Positions 16,951 through 25,428 of a stretch of 64,000 bases of DNA are shown here, one piece after another. This DNA is from Nocardia gamkensis NBRC 108242 (GTDB lineage Bacteria; Actinomycetota; Actinomycetes; Mycobacteriales; Mycobacteriaceae). The position numbers and the translations under genes were made by a program. The notes under the pieces were generated by a model, which was given only the letters and a program-made list of their open reading frames with translations, was not told where the DNA came from and did not search any database. Numbering within the stretch: the first letter of the stretch is position 1; every line of letters begins with the position of its first letter. The DNA is taken from NCBI RefSeq assembly GCF_001612985.1, contig NZ_BDBM01000017.1, positions 93,232-157,231 of the forward strand. The letters run 5' to 3'.

Positions 16951-18051
16951 CTAGGGGCTGGCTGCCAGGCCGACGAAAGCCGCGAACACCGCCAGGTGGA
17001 CGCCCCCTTGGAGGAGTGTCGCGCGTCCGGGGACGATCGTCAGGCCGCCGACGACGACGGTCAGGGCCAGCAGCACCATCTGGGTCGCGCCGAGGCCGAG
17101 CACCAAGGGGCCGTCCAGCCAGATGCTCGCCACCGCGATCGCCGGGATGGTCAGGCCGATGCTCGCCATGGCCGAACCCAGGGCCAGATTGAGACCGATC
17201 TGCACCTGGTCGCGGCGCGCGGCCCGGATCGCGGCGAGCGTCTCGGGCAGCAGCACCAGCAACGCGATCACCACGCCGACCGCCGACTGCGGCAGTCCCG
17301 CCGACTCCACCGCCGACTCGACGGCGGGCGAGACCACCTTCGCCAGCCCCACCACGCAGATGAGGGCGACCAGCAGCAGAGCCAGGGCGGTGAGGGCGGT
17401 ACGCACGCTGGGCAAATCGATGTGCTCGTCGCCGTCGGCGACGGTGCCGCCCACCTCGACCGGCAGGAAGTCGCCCGGATGACGCACCGTCTGCACGAGC
17501 ACGAACAAGCCGTACAACGCGAGCGAGGCCACCGCGGCGAAAGCCAGCTGCGCGGGTGAGAACTCCGGACCCGGCTTGCTCGTGGTGAAGGTCGGCAGCA
17601 CGAGACTGAGCGTGGCCAGCGTCGCCACGGTGGCCAGCGCCGCACCGGTGCCTTCCGCGTTGAACACCGCCACCCGCCGCCGCAACGCGCCCACCAGCAG
17701 GCAGAGACCGAAGATCCCGTTGCAGGTGATCATCACCGCGGCGAAGACCGTGTCGCGGGCCAGAGTCGCGGTCTTGTCACCGCCTTGGCCCATCAGGGTG
17801 AGGATGAGCGCGACTTCGATCACGGTCACCGCGACGGCCAGCACCAGCGAGCCGAACGGTTCACCGACGCGGCGCGCGACAACCTCTGCGTGGTGCACCG
17901 CCGCGAGCACCGCCCCGATCAACGCCACCACCACGATCGTCACCGCGACACCGGGCAGACCGCGGCCCCAGGTGGCCGCGAGGGCGAGGACGGCCAGCAG
18001 CGGTACCACTACGGTCCAGCGGGCGAGCAATACACGGATCATGCCCACCAT
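16951..18051 (-). CDS. ChaA-like calcium (sodium)/proton antiporter
   Basis: 366 residues (an ATG three codons downstream, at 18,042, is equally possible). A CaCA-superfamily protein with two inverted repeats: the first carries GEPFGSLVLAVAVTVIEVALIL, the second VVIALLVLLPETLAAIRAARR and LALGSAMASIGLTIPAIAV. The acidic Glu in each alpha-repeat (VIEVA and LPETLAA) is the expected ion site. About eleven helices. It should export Ca2+ or Na+ against protons. It converges on the MarR region. Confidence 0.88.
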   Translation of the reverse strand: MVGMIRVLLARWTVVVPLLAVLALAATWGRGLPGVAVTIVVVALIGAVLAAVHHAEVVARRVGEPFGSLVLAVAVTVIEVALILTLMGQGGDKTATLARDTVFAAVMITCNGIFGLCLLVGALRRRVAVFNAEGTGAALATVATLATLSLVLPTFTTSKPGPEFSPAQLAFAAVASLALYGLFVLVQTVRHPGDFLPVEVGGTVADGDEHIDLPSVRTALTALALLLVALICVVGLAKVVSPAVESAVESAGLPQSAVGVVIALLVLLPETLAAIRAARRDQVQIGLNLALGSAMASIGLTIPAIAVASIWLDGPLVLGLGATQMVLLALTVVVGGLTIVPGRATLLQGGVHLAVFAAFVGLAASP

Positions 18052-18112
18052 CGTCCCAGCAAACTATTCGCATCCCGATCGGGCGATCGGTAGCCGCGCC
18101 CCGGGCGCGGGC

Positions 18113-18508
18113 TCAGTCGTCCAGATCGATGCGCACGGTGAGCAGATCGGTGCCGACGAGCCGCACGGCCGCGCTGTTGGCGCGCGGCAGGGCGGCCAAG
18201 CGGGCACGCGGGTCGTCCTCGGGCAGCAGATGCGCGGTGCCGGTGTGCCAGCGCCCGTGCAACCGCAGCCGAACCCGGTTGTCGGCCTTGATGTTCCGGA
18301 CATACTGCGAACGCTCGCCGAACTCGGACACCAGCCAGAACTCCCGCCCGACCCGCCGCCCGCCGATCGGAGTGGTCCGCGGCTGCCCGCTGACCCGGCC
18401 CGTGGTCTCCAGGAGGGTCTGCCCGGGCAGCGTGCTGAGCAGCGGATTGCCCACGCGGCGCTGGAACGCTGTCACCACCCGATGCTGGATGTCGCGCAAG
18501 TTCGGCAT
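18113..18508 (-). CDS. nitroreductase/deazaflavin family split-barrel protein
   Basis: 131 residues. LLETTGRVSGQPRTTPIGGRRVGREFWLVSEFG, then YVRNIKADNRVRLRLHGRW: the Ddn/DUF385 split-barrel layout, with the TGR-SG-RTTP phosphate-binding segment. It differs from the copy at 3,167-3,577 and belongs to another branch, in which binding of F420 or another flavin has been described. Substrate unknown. ATG 18,508 is chosen from the alignment of the first helix (LRDIQHRVVTAFQRR). Confidence 0.75.
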   Translation of the reverse strand: MPNLRDIQHRVVTAFQRRVGNPLLSTLPGQTLLETTGRVSGQPRTTPIGGRRVGREFWLVSEFGERSQYVRNIKADNRVRLRLHGRWHTGTAHLLPEDDPRARLAALPRANSAAVRLVGTDLLTVRIDLDD

Positions 18509-19047
18509 GCCGCGACGGTAGCACCGGTCACACCCGTCGGCAGGCCGCGCCGTGTCCGCGTTTCGGGCGTCGAACAGGGCACGAGCCCGCATGCGGTGCG
18601 CTATGGCACTGTCAGGCATCGGGGCGCAAACGGCCGCGCCTCGCATCGCACAGTGCTGATCGGTCGTGCCGCCGCACCGGACCGCGTGGAGCGTGCGGTG
18701 GGCAATCGACCGAGGATTCTTGTGTACCAATACCTTTGTGTGATGCGAGCCACAAATCAGCCGTCTCGCAATATCTCTCCCCGAATCCGCTGAGTTCCCA
18801 TCGACCAGCAGCGGGTTCGCCGGGCGATCGGCCCCTGGTTCCCGGATCTCGCGCGCCGGTTTCGCCGCGGCGCGATGCAGCTCCAAAAAGATGCTGGAAC
18901 TGCGGCTTTCAGCCGAGCTCACGGCTTCATGAGCGGGCGGTCGCCGGCGTCCCCCTCCGCGAGGCCGGCCGGCCGTGGCGATGCCGTTACCGAAGAACAT
19001 CCGGCAAGGAATCGACCCCGCGCCCCTCCATGGGTGAGAATTTGGCG
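18509..19047. other. 539-base intergenic region upstream of phoU-like gene
   Basis: No gene is supported. Around 18,720-18,790 the sequence is less GC-rich (TTGTGTACCAATACCTTTGTGTGATG), a plausible promoter area for the rightward PhoU-like gene. No repeat or structured element was noticed. Confidence 0.4.
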
Positions 19048-19710
19048 GTGCGCACCCAGTTCACTGCCGAGCTCATCGCGTTGACGAATGATCTGACGCT
19101 GATGTGCACGCTCGCCCACGACGCCGTCGAGCGTGTCACCGACGCGCTCGTCGACGCCGATCTCACCGCGACCTACGAGGTCTTCGCGCTCGACGAGCAG
19201 TTGCAGAAGATGTACGGCGCGTGCGAGGCGCGCACCGTGGTGCTGCTGGCATTACAGGCGCCGGTGGCCCGCGACCTGCGGCACGTGGTGACGGCGATCC
19301 AGATCGCCGGTGAACTGTCCCGCATCGGCCGGCTCGCCAGCCGCGTCGCCGACAAGGTGTACCAGAGTCATCCCGGACACGCGGCGGAGCAACCGATCCT
19401 GGACATCCTCGCCGCGATGGGCAAGCTGGCGGCCGAGCGCACGGCGCTGGCCGGGCAAGCGGTCGCGGGCCGCCACCCCCTGCCGGAGGAGGAGACGCCC
19501 GCCGGTCGCCCGATGGAAACGCTGCACCAGCAGCTGCATTCCGCGCTGCGCGAACCAGCGACCCAGCCGTCCACCGAGGTAGCGATCGATATCGCCCTGC
19601 TGGGGCATCACCTGGAACGCTGCGTCGACCACACGGCTCGCATCGAGCGGCTCATCCGCTTCCTCGACACCGGCGTGCCACCGACCGCCCAGCCCAGCGA
19701 CGACGAATAA
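19048..19710 (+). CDS. PhoU-like phosphate-signalling regulator
   Basis: 220 residues from the GTG giving MRTQFTAELIALTNDL, which matches the MRT start of mycobacterial PhoY proteins; an in-frame ATG at 19,030 is the alternative. Two helical-bundle repeats follow, with the family motif ALQAPVARDLRHVVTAIQIAGELSRIG and its counterpart LLGHHLERCVDHTARI. PhoU links the Pst phosphate transporter to the SenX3/RegX3-type kinase and keeps it off when phosphate is plentiful. No pst genes are adjacent. Many actinobacteria carry more than one PhoU. Confidence 0.88.
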   Translation: MRTQFTAELIALTNDLTLMCTLAHDAVERVTDALVDADLTATYEVFALDEQLQKMYGACEARTVVLLALQAPVARDLRHVVTAIQIAGELSRIGRLASRVADKVYQSHPGHAAEQPILDILAAMGKLAAERTALAGQAVAGRHPLPEEETPAGRPMETLHQQLHSALREPATQPSTEVAIDIALLGHHLERCVDHTARIERLIRFLDTGVPPTAQPSDDE

Positions 19711-19731
19711 GCGGCGTCCTACAGTGGAACC

Positions 19732-20643
19732 GTGCTGTTCGACCCCGCGGCGGGGGCACTGATCTCGGACGGTGGATTGGCCACCGAGCTGGAGGCGCGC
19801 GGCCACGACCTGTCCGGCGCGTTGTGGTCGGCGCGCCTGCTCGTGGACGAACCCGCCGCGATCGAGGCGGTGCACGCCGCCTATTTCCGCGCGGGTGCCG
19901 ACATCGCGACCACCGCGACCTATCAGGCTTCCCTCGATGGTTTCGCCGCGCGCGGGCTGACCAGGACCGAATCGGTGCGGCTGTGGCAGCCCGGCGTGGC
20001 GCTGGCCCGCGCGGCGCGCGATGCCCGCGCAGGCGATGGGCGGCGCCGGTGGGTCGCCGCCTCGGTCGGCCCGTACGGCGCCGCGCGCGCCGACGGATCG
20101 GAATATCGTGGCCGCTACGGCCGCACCGTGGCCGAACTGCGAGCATGGCATCGGCCGCGTATGGAGGTGCTCGCCGAGGCGGGCGCGGACCTGCTGGCCG
20201 TGGAGACCGTTCCCGATATCGATGAGGCCGAGGCACTGGTGGACTTGGTGGACGAGCTCGGGGTGCCCGCATGGCTCAGCTACACCATCGACGGCGACCG
20301 CACCCGTGCCGGTCAACCGCTCGCCGACGCCTTCGCGGTGGCCGCGGACTCGGCCTCGATCGTCGCGATCGGCGTGAACTGTTGCGCGCCCGCCGATGTC
20401 CCGGTCGCGGTGGAACTCGCCGCCCGCACCGGCAAACCCGTGGTCGCCTACCCCAACAGCGGCGAAGGCTGGGATGCGGCGCGCCGGCGCTGGACCGGTC
20501 CCCCACAGTTCACGCCGGGACAAGCCCGCGACTGGTACGCGCGGGGCGCGCGGATCATCGGCGGATGCTGCCGTGTCGGCCCCGCCCACATCGCCCATCT
20601 CGCAAGGGAGTTACGGTTGTCCGGCCCCGTAACGCCCGGCTGA
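19732..20643 (+). CDS. mmuM: homocysteine S-methyltransferase
   Basis: 303 residues, GTG start. Barrel of the Pfam S-methyl_trans family: DGGLATELEARGHDL at the start and the zinc cysteines in GVNCCAP (about 223) and IGGCCRVGP (near 283). It makes methionine from homocysteine with S-methylmethionine or S-adenosylmethionine as methyl donor, independent of folate and cobalamin. Length is normal and all metal ligands are present. It starts 21 bases after the PhoU-like gene, so the two may be co-transcribed. Confidence 0.92.
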   Translation: MLFDPAAGALISDGGLATELEARGHDLSGALWSARLLVDEPAAIEAVHAAYFRAGADIATTATYQASLDGFAARGLTRTESVRLWQPGVALARAARDARAGDGRRRWVAASVGPYGAARADGSEYRGRYGRTVAELRAWHRPRMEVLAEAGADLLAVETVPDIDEAEALVDLVDELGVPAWLSYTIDGDRTRAGQPLADAFAVAADSASIVAIGVNCCAPADVPVAVELAARTGKPVVAYPNSGEGWDAARRRWTGPPQFTPGQARDWYARGARIIGGCCRVGPAHIAHLARELRLSGPVTPG

Positions 20644-20676
20644 GCGATTCGGCCGCGACGCGAGCCGCCGTTCGGG

Positions 20677-21537
20677 TCATGTCTGTTCGAGCATGGGGAA
20701 ACGACCGGAACCGAGCAGCCCCGCGATCGCGTCCATCTTCGCTTGCGGCGCGGCGTAGTCCGGATGAGCACGCAGCACCGACGCCGCGTCGTGCAACCGG
20801 ATCATCTGCCGTTCGGCCTCGGCCGCGGTACGACCGCCCGCGCTGACCGGATGGCGCGCGTACACCGGGCGGCGCGGGTCGACCCGTCCCGAGGCGAGCG
20901 CTCGGTCCACCCGGCGCGAGCAGCGGCAGAACGCCGCGGGATCGACCAGGCCGCAGGTCGCGTTCAGGAAGTTCCCGAGCCGCTTCTTGGCTCGCTGCAA
21001 CCGCTTTCGATAGGCGGCCGGGGTGACCTCGAGGATCCAGGCGGCCTCGGGGGAACTCAGCTCGAACACCTCACCGAGCACGAAGGCGATCCGTTCGTCG
21101 CGGGCCAGGCATTGCAACATGCCCTGGCTACAGGTGAGCCGCACCTCGGCGGTCAGCAGCACCGCTTCCGGCCCGCGGTGATCCGCCTCCGACAATCCGT
21201 CGGCCAGCCCGTCCCGGAAAGAGTCCAAGCTCAGTTGCGCGGCCTCCTGCGGGGATTGCCGCCGCAGATTCAGCAGGTGATTGACGCCGATGCGATAGGC
21301 CCAGGTGAGCAGTTTCGCCTCGGCGCGCCAGCTGTGCAGATGGTCGAGGACGCGCACCATGATCTCCTGCGTCGCGTCCTCGGCCTCCGCGGGCCGCCAG
21401 ACCATGCGCAGGGCCAGCCGATACAGCGGGTCCTGTAGCAGGCGCACCACCTGGGCGATGGCCTCCCGGTCGCCCGCGACCGCGCGGGCGACCATGGCCT
21501 TCTCCTCCGCCGCGACCCGGTCGTGCTCGGTGCTCAT
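20677..21537 (-). CDS. ECF-type RNA polymerase sigma factor with a Cys-rich C-terminal extension
   Basis: 286 residues. Region 2 (about 10-90) contains PLYRLALRMVWRPAEAEDATQEIMVRVL and a core-binding WAYRIGVNHLLN; region 4 (about 135-195) contains DERIAFVLGEVFELSSPEAAWILEVTPAAYRKRL. After region 4 comes about 90 residues starting CGLVDPAAFCRCSRR, a Cys cluster that could bind zinc, then a helical tail. No anti-sigma gene is next to it, which fits ECF groups controlled by a C-terminal extension. The haloalkane dehalogenase gene lies 64 bases upstream on the same strand. Confidence 0.88.
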   Translation of the reverse strand: MSTEHDRVAAEEKAMVARAVAGDREAIAQVVRLLQDPLYRLALRMVWRPAEAEDATQEIMVRVLDHLHSWRAEAKLLTWAYRIGVNHLLNLRRQSPQEAAQLSLDSFRDGLADGLSEADHRGPEAVLLTAEVRLTCSQGMLQCLARDERIAFVLGEVFELSSPEAAWILEVTPAAYRKRLQRAKKRLGNFLNATCGLVDPAAFCRCSRRVDRALASGRVDPRRPVYARHPVSAGGRTAAEAERQMIRLHDAASVLRAHPDYAAPQAKMDAIAGLLGSGRFPMLEQT

Positions 21538-21601
21538 CCGGCCATCATTCGGCTTGCGTCGCGGTCGGCGCAAGCACGCCCCGGTTACACCGGGCACGAG
21601 G

Positions 21602-22474
21602 TCACGAGCGAGCGGCCGCACCGACCAGGGCGTGCCGGTCGAGCCACTGCGCGACCGCCCGGCCGATCTCGTCCGGCCGATCCTCCGGCGCGTGGTGGCC
21701 CGCCGGGCCGATCGGCGCGACCTCGGCGCTCGCGAAGGTGCTCGCGGCCCAGTCGATCGCCTCCGCCGCACCCAATCCGACGCCGTTCTCCAGCGCCATC
21801 AGCAATTTCGGCACCTCGGGTGTGGCGGCCGCCCACTCGCCGTAGTTCCGCACCAGCGCCACCACGTCGGCGGGCTCGCCGTCCAGCGGGAACTCACGCG
21901 GCCACACCAGCAGCGGCTTGCGTGTGGCCGGGGTGGGGTACGGCGCCCGGTACACGTCGTGATCCTCGGCGGCCAGGTCGGCGACGCCCTTCGGCAGGTT
22001 GAACTCGATGAAGGTGTTCTCCTCCAGAATCATCCGCTCGCCCTCCGGGGAGCGGAACTTGCGGAACAACTCGGCGCCCAGCGCAGGCAGTTCGTCCCAG
22101 CGCATCGGCCGCAAGAAGGTCTCGATCAGCGCGATGCCGCGCACCCGGCCCGGATGCCGCGCGGCCCAGTCCATGCCCAGCGCTCCGCCCCAGTCGTGCC
22201 CGACCAGCACCACCCGGTCCAGGCCGAGCGTGTCGAACCAGGCGTCCAGGTAGGCGGCATGGTCGGTGAAGCGGTAGCCGCTGTCCGGCTTGCCGGATTC
22301 CCCCATCCCGATCAGATCCGGCGCCAGCGCCCTGGTTCGATCGGCGACGTGCGGGATCACGTTGCGCCACAGGTAGGACGAGGTCGGATTGCCGTGCAGG
22401 AACACCACCGGGGTGTCCCCCACTCCGGTGTCGCGGTAGTTGATGAAGGAGTCGAGAACGTCGACGGTCGGCAT
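21602..22474 (-). CDS. dhaA: haloalkane dehalogenase
   Basis: 290 residues, alpha/beta hydrolase. The DhaA-type active site is complete: halide-binding Asn29 in HGNPTSSYLW, nucleophile Asp94 with Trp95 in VGHDWGGALG, acid Glu118 in IALIETFLRP, base His260 in GPAGHHAPED. This Asp/Glu/His set with Asn-Trp halide ligands is the haloalkane dehalogenase subfamily II pattern. It should hydrolyse carbon-halogen bonds to alcohols; the natural substrate is unknown. It is followed by the sigma factor on the same strand. Confidence 0.92.
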   Translation of the reverse strand: MPTVDVLDSFINYRDTGVGDTPVVFLHGNPTSSYLWRNVIPHVADRTRALAPDLIGMGESGKPDSGYRFTDHAAYLDAWFDTLGLDRVVLVGHDWGGALGMDWAARHPGRVRGIALIETFLRPMRWDELPALGAELFRKFRSPEGERMILEENTFIEFNLPKGVADLAAEDHDVYRAPYPTPATRKPLLVWPREFPLDGEPADVVALVRNYGEWAAATPEVPKLLMALENGVGLGAAEAIDWAASTFASAEVAPIGPAGHHAPEDRPDEIGRAVAQWLDRHALVGAAARS

Positions 22475-22629
22475 GATGTGGTCCTTTCAGGTCGGGCTTG
22501 CTTGCCCACACCCGTTTCGACACACGATTCGCGTGCCTGTGACGCGAAGTGATCATCGTCACACACGGAGCCAGCCGGACGGCGACCCCCGCACCGCACT
22601 GTCATCTCATGTACACATCCGTACCCATG

Positions 22630-22720
22630 CAGTAGATACATGGCCGAAACTGAAGATCGGCTGAGAAATTTTCCGATCCCTCAGAACGAACTTGCCAATC
22701 ACCACGCGTCCTATCTACTG
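22630..22720. ncRNA. candidate structured RNA (low confidence)
   Basis: CAGTAGATA at 22630-22638 pairs with TATCTACTG at 22712-22720. Inside, GATCGG at 22655-22660 pairs with CCGATC at 22673-22678 around a 12-base A/T-rich loop. About one 9-base inverted repeat pair is expected by chance in a region this size, so this needs comparative support. Confidence 0.2.
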
Positions 22721-22772
22721 TCTTGATACGTAGGACCAAGTGAGATCGAGATGGAGCGGATGCGTGCTGGCG

Positions 22773-22787
22773 CCCTACCCGGTAGGG
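22773..22787. promoter_or_regulatory. operator-like inverted repeat CCCTACC-C-GGTAGGG
   Basis: Perfect 7-base arms with a single-base spacer in an intergenic region, about 370 bases upstream of the nuclease gene and 300 bases upstream of the divergent dehalogenase. The form suits a dimeric regulator. Confidence 0.35.
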
Positions 22788-22968
22788 ACTTTCCCTGGTC
22801 ACCCCCGATCCCGATCACCCCTGATCGTCACGAGTGAGTCCGGAGCAGGCGCGGCTCGACACCTCGGGACCTCCCCCTCATCAGCCCCGTGGTGTCGTAC
22901 CAGTGCGGTTTTCGGAGTGGACAACCATCCGCACAACCGCGCGGCTCCTCAGGCCTCCTCGTGATAGA

Positions 22969-23008
22969 CCGCCCCCGAATCGGCGCCGGCACGGCGATTC
23001 GGGGGCGG
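22969..23008. terminator. perfect hairpin, 14-base arms, 12-base loop
   Basis: Arms 22969-22982 and 22995-23008 (CCGCCCCCGAATCG and its complement). It is not preceded by a supported gene on either strand, so it either ends an unrecognised small transcript or has another role in the nuclease gene leader. Confidence 0.5.
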
Positions 23009-23156
23009 GCCCACTCCTGTCCGATCGCTCTGGCGCATCGCCCGTTAACGGCCGGCTGTGCCGAATCTCATACGTGCCGTTGGGTTGCGCGAACCCTGCC
23101 ACTGGATACCTTGTCGCCGGTTACAGTTTCAAGTGGGTTCGGCGTTAGGAAGTTCG

Positions 23157-23879
23157 ATGAAGTCCACAACGCGGCGGCTGGCTCTGATCGGCATCATGGT
23201 GGCGACTTCCATCGGACTGATCTCCTGCTCCTCGGTTCACCCCAGCCAGTCGACGGCGGCGGGATGCGGTTCCGGCGGCCGGGCGTGCGCCGATGCCGCC
23301 GCCCCGATTCCCGGCCGCGACGCTCTCGCCCTGCTCAACTCCCTGCGCGTGGCGGAACGCGCGCCCAAAACCGGCTACAGCCGGGACGAATTCGGGCCGC
23401 CCTGGTCCGACAACGTCTCGGTGCCCGGCGGCGGCAACGGCTGCGACACCCGTAACGACATCCTCCAGCGCGATATGACCGACGTGACCTTCAAGTCGGG
23501 CAAGTGCATCGTCGCCACCGGGACGCTCGCCGACCCGTACACCGGCAAGACCATCGCCTTCAAGCGTGGCACGAAGTCCTCCGACGACGTGCAGATCGAT
23601 CACGTCGTCGCGCTGTCGGACGCCTGGCAGAAAGGCGCACAGCAGCTTTCCGCCGAACGCCGCCGCGACCTGGCCAACGACCCGCTGAACCTGCAAGCCG
23701 TCGACGGCCCGACCAACCAGTCCAAGAGCGACTCCGACGCGGCCGAGTGGCTGCCGCCGAGCAAGGGCTACCACTGCGCCTACCTGACCAGGCAGATCCA
23801 GGTCAAGGCGGCCTACCAGCTCTGGGTCACCCCGGCCGAGAAGGACGCCATGGCGCGGATCCTGACCGCCTGCCCCTGA
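23157..23879 (+). CDS. secreted lipoprotein with DUF1524/HNH nuclease-like domain
   Basis: 240 residues. Lipoprotein signal with lipobox LISC (Cys24). The domain has four further Cys, probably disulfides, and the DUF1524 signature: QIDHVVALSDAWQKGAQQL, then LANDPLNLQAVDGPTNQSKSD and AEWLPPSKGYHCAY. This is the His-Asn layout of the HNH/beta-beta-alpha metal fold, with DH as the catalytic pair. Relatives are secreted actinobacterial HNH proteins, probably extracellular DNases. The ATG at 23,157 gives the best signal peptide. Confidence 0.88.
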   Translation: MKSTTRRLALIGIMVATSIGLISCSSVHPSQSTAAGCGSGGRACADAAAPIPGRDALALLNSLRVAERAPKTGYSRDEFGPPWSDNVSVPGGGNGCDTRNDILQRDMTDVTFKSGKCIVATGTLADPYTGKTIAFKRGTKSSDDVQIDHVVALSDAWQKGAQQLSAERRRDLANDPLNLQAVDGPTNQSKSDSDAAEWLPPSKGYHCAYLTRQIQVKAAYQLWVTPAEKDAMARILTACP

Positions 23880-23882
23880 GTC

Positions 23883-24902
23883 CTAGGGAATCTCGATAAC
23901 CACCTTCCCGAACGGATCACCGGTGCGGAGATACCGGTAGGCCGCCTCGGCGTCCTCGAACGCGAACACCCGGTCGATGACGGGACGCATCCGATGGACG
24001 GCGATCGCTCGGTTCATCGCCTCGAAATCCGTTCGGCTGCCCACCGCGATGCGGCGGATCGACAGATACGACGCGCCGAATGGATTGCCCGCGGGCGGGT
24101 CGGTGGCGGGCATCGCGCCGATCATCGTGATCCGCCCGTTGTACGCGCCCGACCGCACGGATTTCGCCAGTGTCGGCATGCCCACCGCGTCGAGGACGTG
24201 GTCGACGCCGTCACCGCCGGTGCGGTCCAGCACGGCGCTTTCCCAATCCGGGGTCCGGCTGCGATCGATCACCTCGTCGGCTCCGAGCGCGCGTAACCGC
24301 TCGGCTTTGCGATCACTCGAGGTGATCGAGATGATCCTGGCGCCGTGCATTTTCGCGTGCTGTACGCCGAAAAGCGCCACCGATCCGCTGCCGACGGTCA
24401 ATACGGTCTCGCCCGGCCGCACCGGCGACGGCGTGCTCAGCGCGGCCCACGCCACCACCCCGGCGCAGGTCAGCGTCGCGGCTTCCGGGTCGGTGAGGTG
24501 ACCTGGCACGTGCACCACCGAATCCTCCTCCAGCACGGCATAAGTGGCGAGCATGCCGGGATGGGTGGCGCCGTACTGCTCGACGACGTGCGACCGACGC
24601 TGCGGACCGTCGACCCAGCGGACGAAGTAGGTGGCGGTCACCCGGTCGCCCACCGCGGCGCGGGTCACGTCGTCACCCACGGCGATCACCTCGCCGACAC
24701 CGTCGCTGAGCGGGACGACGCCGGGGGTGGCAGGCAGTGGGTACGTACCGTCCACCAGCATCAGATCGCGACGATTCAGCGACGCCGCCCGCACCCGGAT
24801 CACCACCTGCCGTGGGCCGGGCACTGGCATCTCCTGCGGTGCGGCGGTCAGCGCGCCCGCGCCGCGCGCGGGGTCGAGATGGTAGGCGACGGCTTGCCTC
24901 AT
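23883..24902 (-). CDS. medium-chain NAD(P)-dependent alcohol dehydrogenase (zinc-independent type)
   Basis: 339 residues, MDR superfamily. GroES-like domain first (PGVVPLSDGVGEVIAVGDDV), then the Rossmann part with LTVGSGSVALFGVQHAKMHGA and a quinone-oxidoreductase-like C-terminus (DAEAAYRYLRTGDPFGKVVI). The Cys/His zinc ligands of classical alcohol dehydrogenases are absent, so reduction of quinones or enones is more likely than alcohol oxidation. Its ATG overlaps the stop of the NTF2-like gene (ATGA), so the two form an operon, divergent from an XRE regulator. Confidence 0.88.
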   Translation of the reverse strand: MRQAVAYHLDPARGAGALTAAPQEMPVPGPRQVVIRVRAASLNRRDLMLVDGTYPLPATPGVVPLSDGVGEVIAVGDDVTRAAVGDRVTATYFVRWVDGPQRRSHVVEQYGATHPGMLATYAVLEEDSVVHVPGHLTDPEAATLTCAGVVAWAALSTPSPVRPGETVLTVGSGSVALFGVQHAKMHGARIISITSSDRKAERLRALGADEVIDRSRTPDWESAVLDRTGGDGVDHVLDAVGMPTLAKSVRSGAYNGRITMIGAMPATDPPAGNPFGASYLSIRRIAVGSRTDFEAMNRAIAVHRMRPVIDRVFAFEDAEAAYRYLRTGDPFGKVVIEIP

Positions 24903-25342
24903 GCGACGCCGATGTACTGGTGATCCCACCGGATCCGGCCGTCGTCGTCGAGCGCGATGACGTCGTATCCGCCGCCCACGACAGCGCCGTCGGCCTTCGT
25001 CACCATGTGCCAGGTCAGGCCGATCAGGTTCACCGAGAGGCGCACCGCCTGCCCCTCGGCCACGAACACGTGCTCACCGGGAGCGACGAACTCGTCGTAC
25101 GCCCGGTCGACGCGGCGGTCCAGCGCTTCATAACCACGGATCTCCACGGTCGGGATCGGGAAGGACAGCGCGGCCAACGCTTCCCGCATACCCTGCGGCG
25201 GATCCACCAGGACCTGGGCGCCGTCCTCGGACCACAGTTGCCTGATCCGCTTGCGCCTGGCTTCGGCGTCGGGCTCGTTCCACAACGCGATGTACCGTTC
25301 GGCGAATCGCGAGAGTTCCTGCTCATCGAATTTGTTGCTCAT
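24899..25342 (-). CDS. SnoaL/NTF2-like protein
   Basis: 147 residues: ELSRFAERYIALWNEPDAEARRK...LWSEDGAQVLVDPPQGM, with the cone-shaped NTF2 pattern ending GGGYDVIALDDDGRIRWDHQYIG. Members are isomerases, hydratases or ligand-binding proteins. Here it is translationally coupled to an MDR dehydrogenase, so it may act on the same unknown compound. An XRE/MmyB-type regulator is divergent, 86 bases away, and probably controls the pair. Confidence 0.82.
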   Translation of the reverse strand: MSNKFDEQELSRFAERYIALWNEPDAEARRKRIRQLWSEDGAQVLVDPPQGMREALAALSFPIPTVEIRGYEALDRRVDRAYDEFVAPGEHVFVAEGQAVRLSVNLIGLTWHMVTKADGAVVGGGYDVIALDDDGRIRWDHQYIGVA

Positions 25343-25428
25343 GCGGCAGAGTTTTGCCGCCGTTCGAAGTCTGTGCGATTCCCCGCAGGGTATGGCGAGC
25401 CCGCTGCCCGCCCGCCGATACTGCTGCT

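Larger units (their letters stand above)
22475..23156. other. 682-base gene-poor region with several inverted repeats
   Basis: No convincing gene. Part of it (22,590-22,760) is clearly more AT-rich than the surrounding sequence. It contains a long-range 9-base inverted repeat (22,630-22,720), a tight operator-like repeat (22,773-22,787) and a perfect 14-base-arm hairpin (22,969-23,008). Together these suggest a short non-coding transcript or a complex regulatory region between the dehalogenase and the nuclease gene. Confidence 0.5.

Noticed and set aside
22740..22964. 74-codon frame in the gene-poor region, ending just before the 22,969 hairpin
   Set aside because: The hairpin position is attractive, but the peptide is low-complexity, lacks a ribosome site and has no recognisable fold.
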